The notes below the pieces were generated by a model. The model was not told the DNA's origin. It worked only from the letters and a program-made list of their open reading frames with translations, and made no database searches. From Pseudorhodoferax sp. Leaf267 (lineage in GTDB: Bacteria; Pseudomonadota; Gammaproteobacteria; Burkholderiales; Burkholderiaceae_C), in assembly GCF_001422405.1 (NCBI RefSeq), contig NZ_LMMV01000023.1:187156-251155 (forward strand): DNA of 64,000 nucleotides, written 5' to 3'. The position numbers and the translations under genes were made by a program. Within the stretch, counting starts at the first letter, position 1. Each line of letters begins with the position of its first letter. Shown here in pieces: positions 38,068 to 46,125 of this stretch.

Positions 38068-38379
38068 TGTGGTCCTTCGTTCTGGAGAGGGCGCGGCCAT
38101 TGTGGGGGCCACGGTCGCCGGGCGGAACACGCCCCCAGGGTTCTTATGGAATTGCGCCAGCCGTCGGCTTCACTCCTGGGCCGTTGCATCGAGATCTGTC
38201 CTGCGGCGGCTCGAATCGGGTGCTGGCTTTTGAGGCACGTGGGTGCTCGTCCACGGCATCGTCTTGCGCGGCCGCGCATTTGCTCGTCTCTGCCCGTCTC
38301 AGGGGCATGACAACGGGCCGGCACTCAAGGGCCGCTGCAAAGCCAATGCAGTGCGTGCACAGGTGGTACGACGGATCGA
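38068..38379. other. Stretch without an intact gene before the vgrG remnants
   Basis: No intact gene is visible. The first part must contain the promoter of the minus-strand methyltransferase and APC pair. The rest is visibly less GC-rich than the neighbours and reads as disrupted sequence joined to the vgrG remnant. No repeat or insertion-sequence end was recognised. Confidence 0.5.
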
Positions 38380-38860
38380 TCGCGGTCGATCTGCGCTGAT
38401 GCGGATCTCGTCGTTCACGCTGAGGGTGGCCACGCTCTGGTCGGCCCTCAGCTGCAGTGTGTCGGCTGGCGTTGGCGCCCGAGCCCTGGGCTTCGAAGCG
38501 CTTGGCGCCGAGCTCCAGCGCGGCCAGAGCCGGGGCGGTGGCGCGCTGGGCGAGCTCGGCGAAGCGGTCGCACATGGCGAGGGTGTGGCGGGCCTGGCCC
38601 GAGGCGTCGGCAGCGCGTCACCGTCCAGGTGGCGCAAGTGGTTCGCTTGGGCCCTCCTTGGCCAGCAGCCGCAGTACGAAGGACGCCTGCGCGTAGTGGG
38701 CGAAGACCTGCTCGACGATCTGCACCGCCGTCTTGTCCTGGAACATCCGGCTGTCGCGGCGCACGAACAGCAAGGACAGCCACAGGCGCATGCTCAGGCG
38801 GTAGCGGGCCCTGAGCGTGCGCGCAGCGTATGCGCTTGCCATGGCAGCCGTCGGCGCCGG
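38380..38860 (-). pseudogene. vgrG remnant A (type VI secretion spike), internally deleted
   Basis: Read on the minus strand, 38860 to 38618 encodes a VgrG N-terminal piece (YRLSMRLWLSLLFVRRDSRM, then FQDKTAVQIVEQVFAHYAQ). An in-frame TGA (38618) follows. The same frame then resumes with ASGQARHTLAMCDRF and AALELGAKRFEAQGS, which is VgrG mid-region. The sequence then jumps frame to ADTLQLRADQSVATLSVNDE and IRISADR, a DUF2345-like C-terminal piece. Hundreds of residues are therefore missing between parts that lie far apart in intact VgrG, and no product can be made. It lies directly after the broken immunity-like gene. Confidence 0.75.
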
Positions 38861-38922
38861 GACGGCTCGGCCCTCCAGCGCCGCTGATGAGATGCTGCGC
38901 GAAAGCGCCTGATGGTCCGTCG

Positions 38923-39519
38923 TCAGTCCTGCACGGCGTCCCACTGCCAGATGGTGGCGCCCCAGGCGGACTTCAGGTCAGGCATCACGTCGCCAGCGTC
39001 GAACCGTTGACGCGCATTCGCCGCAGCCGGTGTGATCCACCAGCCGGTGCGTGGGCACCGTTCGCCGGCAGCCGCACGCAACCTCACCCCTGCGGCCAGT
39101 GCGTCCTGCGCGCCTGGATTGCCACCACCGCTGTCGGCGATGCGCTCGACGAGCGTCCAGGTGGTGACGACCTGTTCGCGCTCCCATTGGGTGCTCGGGT
39201 CATAGCCGACGCGAGCAGCGTGCGCGGGCAAGAAGCCGGCGATCATGTAGGCGGGGATGCTGCCATCGGCATCGGGCAGGTAGATGCCGCTGACCTTGAC
39301 CTCATCGCCGGTGCGAACACGGACTTTCTCGTTGAGGCGATAGACGGGCCAAGTTGGGGGGGCATGAAGCCCCCCCTCGCACGATTAGCGACGTCATCGG
39401 TAAGGTCGCCGATCACCCAAGTTCCGTCCACGCTGGCGTTCATGTTCGTGGCATGACGACCTGCCTCGTTCATCAAGGCCTCGAACCTGGCCTCCGCATC
39501 CGGGATTGCAGCCACAGCC
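38923..39519 (-). pseudogene. Imm71/Imm72-like immunity protein remnant, frameshifted in a G7/C7 hairpin
   Basis: The minus strand reads AEARFEALMNEAGRHATNM and DGTWVIGDLTDDVANRARGG in one frame. It continues in another as TWPVYRLNEKVRVRTGDEVK, VSGIYLPDADGSIPAYMI, TTWTLVERIADSGGG and CPRTGWWITPAAANARQRF, and closes GATIWQWDAVQD. The closing pattern resembles Imm71/72-type immunity proteins found beside VgrG effectors; this is from memory and unchecked. The frame changes at the G7 and C7 runs (39356-39376), where one more base would restore it. The 5' end is fused to vgrG remnant B at about 39520, so the true start is lost. Confidence 0.6.
39356..39376. repeat. G7-loop-C7 hairpin at the frame break of the immunity-like gene
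   Basis: Seven G (39356-39362), the loop CATGAAG and seven C (39370-39376) form a perfect G:C stem of 7 bp. Both homopolymer runs are prone to slippage in replication and to error in sequencing. One added base in either run would join the two reading frames of the immunity-like gene. Confidence 0.85.
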
Positions 39520-40471
39520 GCATGCGCAGCTGCCCGCTGGCGTCGTCCAGCACCCACTGGTTGTAGCCCTGCCCGTCCAGGCCCTGGCTGTGCAGGCCGC
39601 TGATGACGCCGGGGTGGTTCACGCCCGCGTCCACGCCGGCTGCGAACGGCGGGGTGTCCTGGCCGTTGTGCAGCTGGCCGATGATGAGCGGGCGGTCGAT
39701 GTCGCCTTCGATGAACTGCACGGCCACCTCGGTGCCCACCCGCGGCAAGAAGACGGCGCCCCAGTTGGCCCCGGCGCTCGGCTGGGCCACGCGCACCCAG
39801 GTGCCGCAGCGCTCGTTGCCCGGGGCGTTGCCGCCATCGTGGTGCAGGCCGCCGGCCAGCGGGGCGTCGCCGCGCTGCCAGGGGAACTGGATCTTCACAC
39901 GCAGGTCGCGCTCGGTGGTGAGCGCCTCGCCGGCAACGCCCACGACGAGTGCGCCCTGCAGGCCCGGGGCGGTGGGCTTGCGGATGAAGGCGGGCACGAG
40001 GGCGGCGGCGGCCGGGGCGCAGTGGAAGTGGCACTTGTAGGTGCCGCGCTCCAGCGCGCCGCTCTCCTGCAGCCGGGCGATGCCGCCGCCCAGCTGGCCT
40101 CCCAGGTTGTTGCTGGCGTGGTGCTCCACGGCCAGCACGGTGAAGGCGTTGTCGGGGCGGCTGGCGGTGGGGCTGCCGTACAGCGGATGGTCGAACAGCT
40201 GGAAGCGGGCGCCCGCCGCGAGGTGGCGCGCGCTGCCCTGGCCTTCGAAGTGCTTGGCGCTCAATTCCAGCGCAGCCAGGGCCAGGTCGGCGGCGCGCTG
40301 GGCGTGTTCGGGGTTCTCGTAGCGGTAGGCACCGGCGCCGTCGTAGACCTGCAGGGCCGGGACCTTGCCCAGGTCCAGCGCACTGGCCGCTTCGGCGGCC
40401 GTGCCGGCCAGGTGCTTGTAGTTCCACGATCCCAGGGCCACGGCGTTGGACGTCAGGGGCCGATCAGGCCC
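39520..40471 (-). pseudogene. vgrG remnant B (type VI secretion spike), both ends missing
   Basis: About 315 codons of VgrG mid-sequence are open: ALGSWNYKHLAGTAAEAASA, YRYENPEHAQRAADLALAAL, the gp5-like region RVKIQFPWQRGD and TWVRVAQPSAGANWGAVFLP, then VAVQFIEGDIDRPLIIGQLH and GYNQWVLDDASGQLRMRL. Homology stops right after QLRMRL (about 39520), where the sequence continues as the immunity-like remnant. At the other end VgrG similarity begins at RPLTSNAVALGSW, ten codons after the mscS stop and in the same frame. The first roughly 200 residues and the C-terminal third are absent. It looks like a recombination product between vgrG copies. Confidence 0.85.
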
Positions 40472-40477
40472 CGCCGC

Positions 40478-42901
40478 TCAGGCCGCCGCTGCCGGCGGCG
40501 GCGCCACCACCACGGTGGGCGGCGCGGCCATCGCCAGGCCGGCGTCGCGGAACGCGTCCAGCACCGTGAACAGCAGGTCGCTGCGCACGCCGCCGGCATT
40601 GCGCGGCCCGTCCACGTAGCAGATGGCTTGGAACACCAGCATGCCGTTTTCCACGCCCTCCAGCGACAGCGAGGGTGCGGGCGTGGCCAGCACCTTGGGG
40701 TGCGCGGCGCAGGCGGCCAGCATGAGTTCGCGCACCTTGGGCGCATCCGTGGCCAGCGGCATCGGCAGGCGGATCAGCACACGGCCCTCGGCGTTGCTGA
40801 GCGTCATATTGCGCACGGTCTTGGTGATGAACTCGGAGTTCGGCACGATCACGGTGGAGCGGTCGCCCAGCTGGATCTCGGTGGCACGCACGTTGATGCG
40901 CTTGATGTCGCCCTCGGTCGTGCCCAGCACCACCCAGTCGCCCACCTTCACGGGCCGCTCGGCCAGCAGGATCAGGCCCGAGATGAAGTTCTGCACGATG
41001 GCCTGCAGGCCGAAGCCGATGCCCACCGACAGGGCGCTGGCGATCCAGGCGATGCGGTTCACGCCGATGCCCAGCGCCGACAGCCCGGCCGCGATCACCA
41101 GCACCACGCCCACGTAATTGAGCAGCGTGGACAGCGAACTCTGCATGCCCGGCTCCATCGTGGTGGTGGGCAGGTACCGGTCACGCAGCCAGCGCTGGAA
41201 CACACGCAGCGCCACGAAGCCGCCCACCAGCACGGCCAGCGCACTGAAGATGGCGGCCGGCACCAGCTGGAATTCGCCGATCGCCAGGCCCTGGCCGATG
41301 CGGCTGGTCTGCTCGAGCACCTGGTCGGGCCGCGTGCCCAGCGGCGCCAGCAGGGCGATCAGCATGTACAGGAACAGCGCCACGCGCGCCACGGCCGACA
41401 GCACCACGGCCGCCTGGTCCAGCGCCGACGCAGAGAAGCCGAAGCCGCGCTGCAGCCGCTGGCCGAAGTCGCTGCGCGAGGCCACCAGCGCCATGCACAG
41501 GTCGTCGGCGAACTTGAACAGCACGTAGAAGGTCACGGCCACCAGGCCGGTCCAGGCCAGCTGCAGCGCCAGCAGGCTGGCGATCGACATGTAGCCGGTC
41601 AGCACCAGCAGCACCACGCCCAGCACCACCAGGGCCACGGCGCCCAGGCCCAGGCCGACCCACAGCGGGCGATCGACCACGGCGGCCGGCGCGCTGTCAG
41701 GGGCCGCCGCGGTCGCTGCCTCGGCGGGGTGCGGGTGCGGCTCGCGCAGGCGCGCCAGCATGCCCAGCATGGGCAGCGCCAGGGCCAGCGCCGTCACGGT
41801 CTCGACCAGGTGCACGGCGGCCAGGCTCAGCTCCAGGATTTCGCTGACCTGCGTGGGCAGCCAGACCAGCACGCCGACCAGCGCCACCCACCACGGGTAG
41901 GCGCTGAGCCGGCGCGCCTGCGCGTCGTCGATGCGCGGCAGCCGCCATGAGGGCCGGGCATTGGCGAGCAGCGCGCGGCCCAGGCTGGTGACGAAGGCGA
42001 TGAACAGCACCGAGTCGTCGGCCAGCGCCACGAGCTTGCTCGACACCGGGCCGAACGCCAGGTGGCTCTGCAGGGTCTGCAGCAGGCTGCGCATGGCCAC
42101 CGCCACCACCAGCAGGTTCACCGCGACGATGGCGATCACCAGCAGCGAACGCCGCAGCCGCCCGCCCGGCAGCAGCCGCTGCGCCGCCGCGGCCAGGCCG
42201 CGCTCGGCCAGCACGTCGCCCACCGTGATGGCCAGCAGCGCCAGTGCCAGCGCCAGCAGCACCGGCCCGCGGTGGCCGGGCTCGGCAGCGCGCGCGGCGG
42301 CAGCGCGCAGCTCCACGCCCAGCGGGGCGAGCCGGGCCACGTCGTCGGGCCAGGCCGTGGCCAGCTGCTGCCAGAACACCTGGCCCAGCGGCGAGGGCGC
42401 GCGGCCGGTCAGCTGCGCCTCGAACAGGTCGCGCTGGCGATTGCGCAGGTCTTCCACGCGCTGCTGCGCATCGACCACCACCAGCCGCGCCAGCCGGATG
42501 TCGGCGTCCACGGTGTTGCGCTCGCGGGTCAGGGTCTGGCGCTGGCGCGTGATGTCGGCGTCCTCGCTGCCGCCCGCGGCCGGGGCCGCGCCCAGCTCGC
42601 CCAGGCGGGCGTTCAGGTCGTTCAACTGGCCGGTGCGCGCGGCGATGATCTTGTTGGCGCTGGCGGCCAGCGCGTTGTACTGGCCCTGCAGCGCGCGCAC
42701 GGCATCGGTACCGGCCGCGTTCTCAGGCAGCTTGTCGAGCTGGCTGCGCAGCGTGGCGACATCGGGCAGCACCTCGGGTGCCGGGGCCGATGCTGCGGGC
42801 GCCGGCGCGGCGGCGGGTGCCCCGGGCTGGGCTTGCGCCAGCGGCAGTCCCAGGGCGAGTGCGAGCGACAGCAAGGCGGCGAAACGGGGAATCCAGGTCA
42901 T
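40478..42901 (-). CDS. MscS-family mechanosensitive channel, large (DUF3772 type)
   Basis: 807 residues from MTWIPRFAALLSLALALGL. The signal peptide ends near AQAQ. A periplasmic coiled-coil domain follows (about 55-210, DUF3772-like, with LDKLPENAAGTDAVRALQGQ). About ten membrane helices come next. The MscS pore and beta domains sit at the C-terminus (IASALSVGIGFGLQAIVQNF, PVKVGDWVVLGTTEGDIKRI, ATEIQLGDRSTVIVPNSEFI). It should release solutes on hypo-osmotic shock. Its stop is followed at once by vgrG remnant B, so the transcript end may have been remodelled. It diverges from the MBL-fold gene across 58 bases. Confidence 0.9.
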   Translation of the reverse strand: MTWIPRFAALLSLALALGLPLAQAQPGAPAAAPAPAASAPAPEVLPDVATLRSQLDKLPENAAGTDAVRALQGQYNALAASANKIIAARTGQLNDLNARLGELGAAPAAGGSEDADITRQRQTLTRERNTVDADIRLARLVVVDAQQRVEDLRNRQRDLFEAQLTGRAPSPLGQVFWQQLATAWPDDVARLAPLGVELRAAAARAAEPGHRGPVLLALALALLAITVGDVLAERGLAAAAQRLLPGGRLRRSLLVIAIVAVNLLVVAVAMRSLLQTLQSHLAFGPVSSKLVALADDSVLFIAFVTSLGRALLANARPSWRLPRIDDAQARRLSAYPWWVALVGVLVWLPTQVSEILELSLAAVHLVETVTALALALPMLGMLARLREPHPHPAEAATAAAPDSAPAAVVDRPLWVGLGLGAVALVVLGVVLLVLTGYMSIASLLALQLAWTGLVAVTFYVLFKFADDLCMALVASRSDFGQRLQRGFGFSASALDQAAVVLSAVARVALFLYMLIALLAPLGTRPDQVLEQTSRIGQGLAIGEFQLVPAAIFSALAVLVGGFVALRVFQRWLRDRYLPTTTMEPGMQSSLSTLLNYVGVVLVIAAGLSALGIGVNRIAWIASALSVGIGFGLQAIVQNFISGLILLAERPVKVGDWVVLGTTEGDIKRINVRATEIQLGDRSTVIVPNSEFITKTVRNMTLSNAEGRVLIRLPMPLATDAPKVRELMLAACAAHPKVLATPAPSLSLEGVENGMLVFQAICYVDGPRNAGGVRSDLLFTVLDAFRDAGLAMAAPPTVVVAPPPAAAA

Positions 42902-42959
42902 CGGCGGATCATAGGTAAGCTTGCGGCGGTCTTTTTTGGCCGGCTTCCCGACTGTTTCC

Positions 42960-44048
42960 ATGTTTGCACCTCGTTTGCGCTTCTTTGCACTGGCTGCCGT
43001 CCTCCTGCTGACCGGCTGCGCCACCACCCGCGCCTGCGGCCCCGGGCTCGCGGCGTCGCCGCAGTTCCAGGCCGACGGCTGCCGCTTCGCCAATGTCGCC
43101 AACCCCGACGCCAAGCCCTCGCAGGAAGGCTGGCGCATCTGGAGCCGCTTCTTCTTCGGCACCAAGGAGGGCACGGTGCCGGTGGACGCGATCCCGGTGC
43201 GCCCGCTCACGCGCGCGCAGCTCGACGCGCTGCCCATCGATGCCAACCACATCGTGCGCCTGGGCCATTCCTCGCACCTGCTCAAGCTGCAGGGGCGCTA
43301 TTGGCTGATCGACCCGGTGTTCGCCGAGCGCGTGTCGCCGTTCAGCTTCCTGGGCCCCAAGCGCTTCCACGCGCCTCCGATCGCGCGCGAGGACTTGCCG
43401 CCCATCGAAGGCCTGCTGCTCTCGCACGACCACTACGACCACCTGGACCTGTCGACCATCGAATACCTCAAGGGCCGCGTGCAGCGCTATTTCGTGCCGC
43501 TGGGCGTGGGCGCGCGGCTGCGGGACGCGGGCGTGCCGGCCGACCGCATCGCCGAATTCGACTGGTGGCAGTCGGCCACGCATGCGGATGTGCAGCTCAC
43601 CTCCACGCCGTCGCAGCATTTCTCGGGCCGCGGCCTCACGGACCGCGACAGCACGTTGTGGACCTCCTGGGTCATCGAGGCCGGCGGCCAGCGCATCTAC
43701 TTCAGCGGCGATTCGGGCTACTTCGGCGGCTTCAAGCAGATCGGCGAGCGCTTCGGCGGCTTCGACATCGCGCTGATCGAGAACGGTGCCTACGACCCCT
43801 GGTGGCCCTCGGTGCACCTGTCGCCCGAGGAAAGCATCCGCGCCTTCGAAGACCTGCGCGGCAAGACGCTCTACAGCGTGCACAACAGCACCTTCGACCT
43901 GGCCTTCCACCGCTGGCAGGCGCCGATGACCGAGCTGGCGGCGCTGGCCCGGGCCAGGGGGATCGCCCTGGCGACGCCGGAGATCGGCGAAGTGCTGACC
44001 GTGGGCGCGACGCGGGAGAACCGGTTGTGGTGGGAGGGGTTGCGGTAG
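42960..44048 (+). CDS. MBL-fold metallohydrolase lipoprotein (NAPE-PLD/UlaG-like)
   Basis: 362 residues from MFAPRLRFFALAAVL. The lipobox is LTGC with Cys 20; an upstream ATG at 42921 would precede it by 13 residues and weaken the signal. The metallo-beta-lactamase fold shows IVRLGHSSHLLKLQGRYWLI, the metal motif LLLSHDHYDHLD, and SGDSGYFGGF with a later Asp. C-terminal SVHNSTFDLAFHRW supplies the last histidine. These features match the group containing bacterial NAPE-PLD-like and UlaG-like hydrolases, which act on phosphodiesters or lactones. Lipidation places it in the periplasm. No operon partner. Confidence 0.88.
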   Translation: MFAPRLRFFALAAVLLLTGCATTRACGPGLAASPQFQADGCRFANVANPDAKPSQEGWRIWSRFFFGTKEGTVPVDAIPVRPLTRAQLDALPIDANHIVRLGHSSHLLKLQGRYWLIDPVFAERVSPFSFLGPKRFHAPPIAREDLPPIEGLLLSHDHYDHLDLSTIEYLKGRVQRYFVPLGVGARLRDAGVPADRIAEFDWWQSATHADVQLTSTPSQHFSGRGLTDRDSTLWTSWVIEAGGQRIYFSGDSGYFGGFKQIGERFGGFDIALIENGAYDPWWPSVHLSPEESIRAFEDLRGKTLYSVHNSTFDLAFHRWQAPMTELAALARARGIALATPEIGEVLTVGATRENRLWWEGLR

Positions 44049-44139
44049 GCGCGCAGGCAGCACACGCGGGACACGGCCGTTCGGCGGCGGCTGGAGCGAG
44101 CGCCTGTCATCCGCCTCACCTGAATTCGTGCGCCATCCA

Positions 44140-46125
44140 CTATGGCAGATCGCACCTCAGCAAGCGCTCGGTGGCCGGCGCCCCGTGCAGCTCCAGGCGC
44201 AACCAGGGCTCTTGCTGCAACTCCGGCGGCGGCTGCGTCGTCGTGGTCACGATGTACTGGAAGGCCGAATGCGCCGTCTCTTCCAGCGCGGCCACCATCT
44301 GGAACAGCCGGTGGTAGACGCTCTGCCCCAGGTCGGCCTCGCGCGGGCTGTCGTGCAGCAGGAAGGCCGGCAGGTGCGTGCCGCCTTCGATGCCCATGCA
44401 CATCACGGCCAGGTCGAAGGCGATGATCTTCAAGGACTCGATGGCCGGTGTGGAGCGCTCGCCGCCGAACTGCACGCCGAGCTTGAGCCCGTGGCCGTCC
44501 AGGCTCACGCGGCCCGATGCCGTCGGGCTCACGGTGAGGCGGATGATGGCGTCGAAATGCGTGGACAGCCGGTCGAACACCGTCGCCTGACGGTCGCGGA
44601 ACGCAGCCAGTTGATCGCGGTCGGTCTCGATCTGCGTGGCCACCTCCCCCGCCTGCCGCTGCACCTGCTCCCAGGCGTCCCACTCGTCGGCCAGCCGCTG
44701 GATGTCGTCCAGCAGCCGGCGCGCATTGAGCCAGGCCGATGAGCGCTGCGTGTGGAGCGTTTCGGCCTTGCCCAGGTCATGCCGCAGGCGGTCCCCGGCG
44801 CTGATCGCGGCCGACAGTTGCGGCTTGAGCGAGGCGATGGCCGCCACCACGCCATCGACCACGCCCTGCTGCGCAGCGACCTGCTGGACCACGTCTTCAT
44901 GCCTGCGTTGCAGTGCTGCGAGATCGGGCAGCTTGTGCGACAGCTTGCACCCCTCGGCCATGACCCGGTCGATGGGCACCTCGCAGATCGGGCATGCAGG
45001 CACCTCGGCATCGCGCACGCGGACAGAGATCGACGGCAACTCGCCGCGGAGCTGGGCCAGCAGTTGTCTCTGCAGTGGCAGGCTGGCGTCCAGGGCGGCC
45101 TGCTGCTGGCTCAACGCCAGTACGTGCTGGTCCGCCTCGCGGCTGCGCCGCCGCAGGCCGTCGAGGTCGCTCACGTCCACGCCGGGGCTGACCTCGCTCA
45201 CCCGGGCCAGATGCTGCCGCGCAGACTGGCGCAGCGACTCGATGCCCAGCTTGCCGGCAGGCACTTCGTCAGGCCGCAGGCCCAGCGACTGGACGATGCT
45301 GCGCCGGGCCCGGTCGCAGGCCCATTCCCTGCGCGCGCTGTCCTGCAGATGGGCCTTGTGGGTCTCCGTCCTGGCCGCCAGCGCCTCCTGCAGCGCCATC
45401 TCGTCCTGGGACATCGCGCCGATCAGCAGGCGCATGGCGTCCAGCTTGCGGGCATTGGACATGTAGCGCACGGGCGATTCGGAATCCGACTCGGCGGCAC
45501 GCCAGTCCAGCACATGGTCGAAGCGGCATTCCTGGTCGCGCGTGAGCCAGGCCAGCGCCACACGCCAGGCGTCGTGCGGCCGCAGCGAAGGCATGCGCCG
45601 GGCCACGGCGGGCGTGAGCACCTGCTGTTCGATGGCCCGCAGCAAGGGCGCCATGCCGGTCGGGGCGTGCAGGCCGTCGAACAACTGCTCGGGCAGCACG
45701 CCCTCCACCGCGACATGCCCGCGGCCCACCGCCAGCGGGCGCAGCACGCCCCACAGCCTGCCGTGCAGCAGCACCTCGGCCGACACCCAACCCGTCAGGA
45801 ACGCGCGGCCGATGCTCTGGCGCTGGCCCTCCGGCGCGAAGCGGTCTTCGCCCAGGCAGTAGCGCAGCAGGCGGCAGAACAGGCTCTTGCCGGCGCCGTG
45901 GCCGACGTCGTCCTGGGCGGCATCAGGCGCACGTGGCCCCTGCACGTCGGCCGGGTCCGGCGACCAGACGAAGTTCAGGCCCGGCCGCAGGGGGATGGTG
46001 CGCACCGGATCGCCTGGTGCGCGCCAGATCGTGAGCCGGCGCACCCACAGCGCGGGCTCGGTCACGCCCTGTGGCGGTCGGGCCGAGAGCCCGGCGGGGC
46101 CGAACAGATCAGGCTGCGCGGGCAT
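44140..46125 (-). CDS. SMC/Rad50-like ATPase at the end of the restriction-modification operon
   Basis: 661 residues from MPAQPDLFGPAGL. The ATG overlaps the hsdS end by 17 bases. A Walker A-type GHGAGKS lies at 75-81. A long helical middle contains a CPIC (378-381) zinc-hook-like motif, where a partner cysteine pair from a second subunit could bind zinc. The C-terminal half has SLKIIAFDLAVMCMG and a Walker B-like FLLHDSPREAD (588-598). This is the architecture of Rad50/SbcC-type ATPases found in several phage-defence systems. No nuclease partner of Mre11 type is next to it; the type I enzyme subunits upstream are the evident partners. Exact family unknown to me. Confidence 0.75.
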   Translation of the reverse strand: MPAQPDLFGPAGLSARPPQGVTEPALWVRRLTIWRAPGDPVRTIPLRPGLNFVWSPDPADVQGPRAPDAAQDDVGHGAGKSLFCRLLRYCLGEDRFAPEGQRQSIGRAFLTGWVSAEVLLHGRLWGVLRPLAVGRGHVAVEGVLPEQLFDGLHAPTGMAPLLRAIEQQVLTPAVARRMPSLRPHDAWRVALAWLTRDQECRFDHVLDWRAAESDSESPVRYMSNARKLDAMRLLIGAMSQDEMALQEALAARTETHKAHLQDSARREWACDRARRSIVQSLGLRPDEVPAGKLGIESLRQSARQHLARVSEVSPGVDVSDLDGLRRRSREADQHVLALSQQQAALDASLPLQRQLLAQLRGELPSISVRVRDAEVPACPICEVPIDRVMAEGCKLSHKLPDLAALQRRHEDVVQQVAAQQGVVDGVVAAIASLKPQLSAAISAGDRLRHDLGKAETLHTQRSSAWLNARRLLDDIQRLADEWDAWEQVQRQAGEVATQIETDRDQLAAFRDRQATVFDRLSTHFDAIIRLTVSPTASGRVSLDGHGLKLGVQFGGERSTPAIESLKIIAFDLAVMCMGIEGGTHLPAFLLHDSPREADLGQSVYHRLFQMVAALEETAHSAFQYIVTTTTQPPPELQQEPWLRLELHGAPATERLLRCDLP

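Noticed and set aside
40451-40480. Possible translational fusion of the MscS channel to VgrG sequence
   Set aside because: Both are in the same frame, but a TGA separates them and the VgrG piece is truncated at both ends. Adjacency by recombination is the simpler reading.
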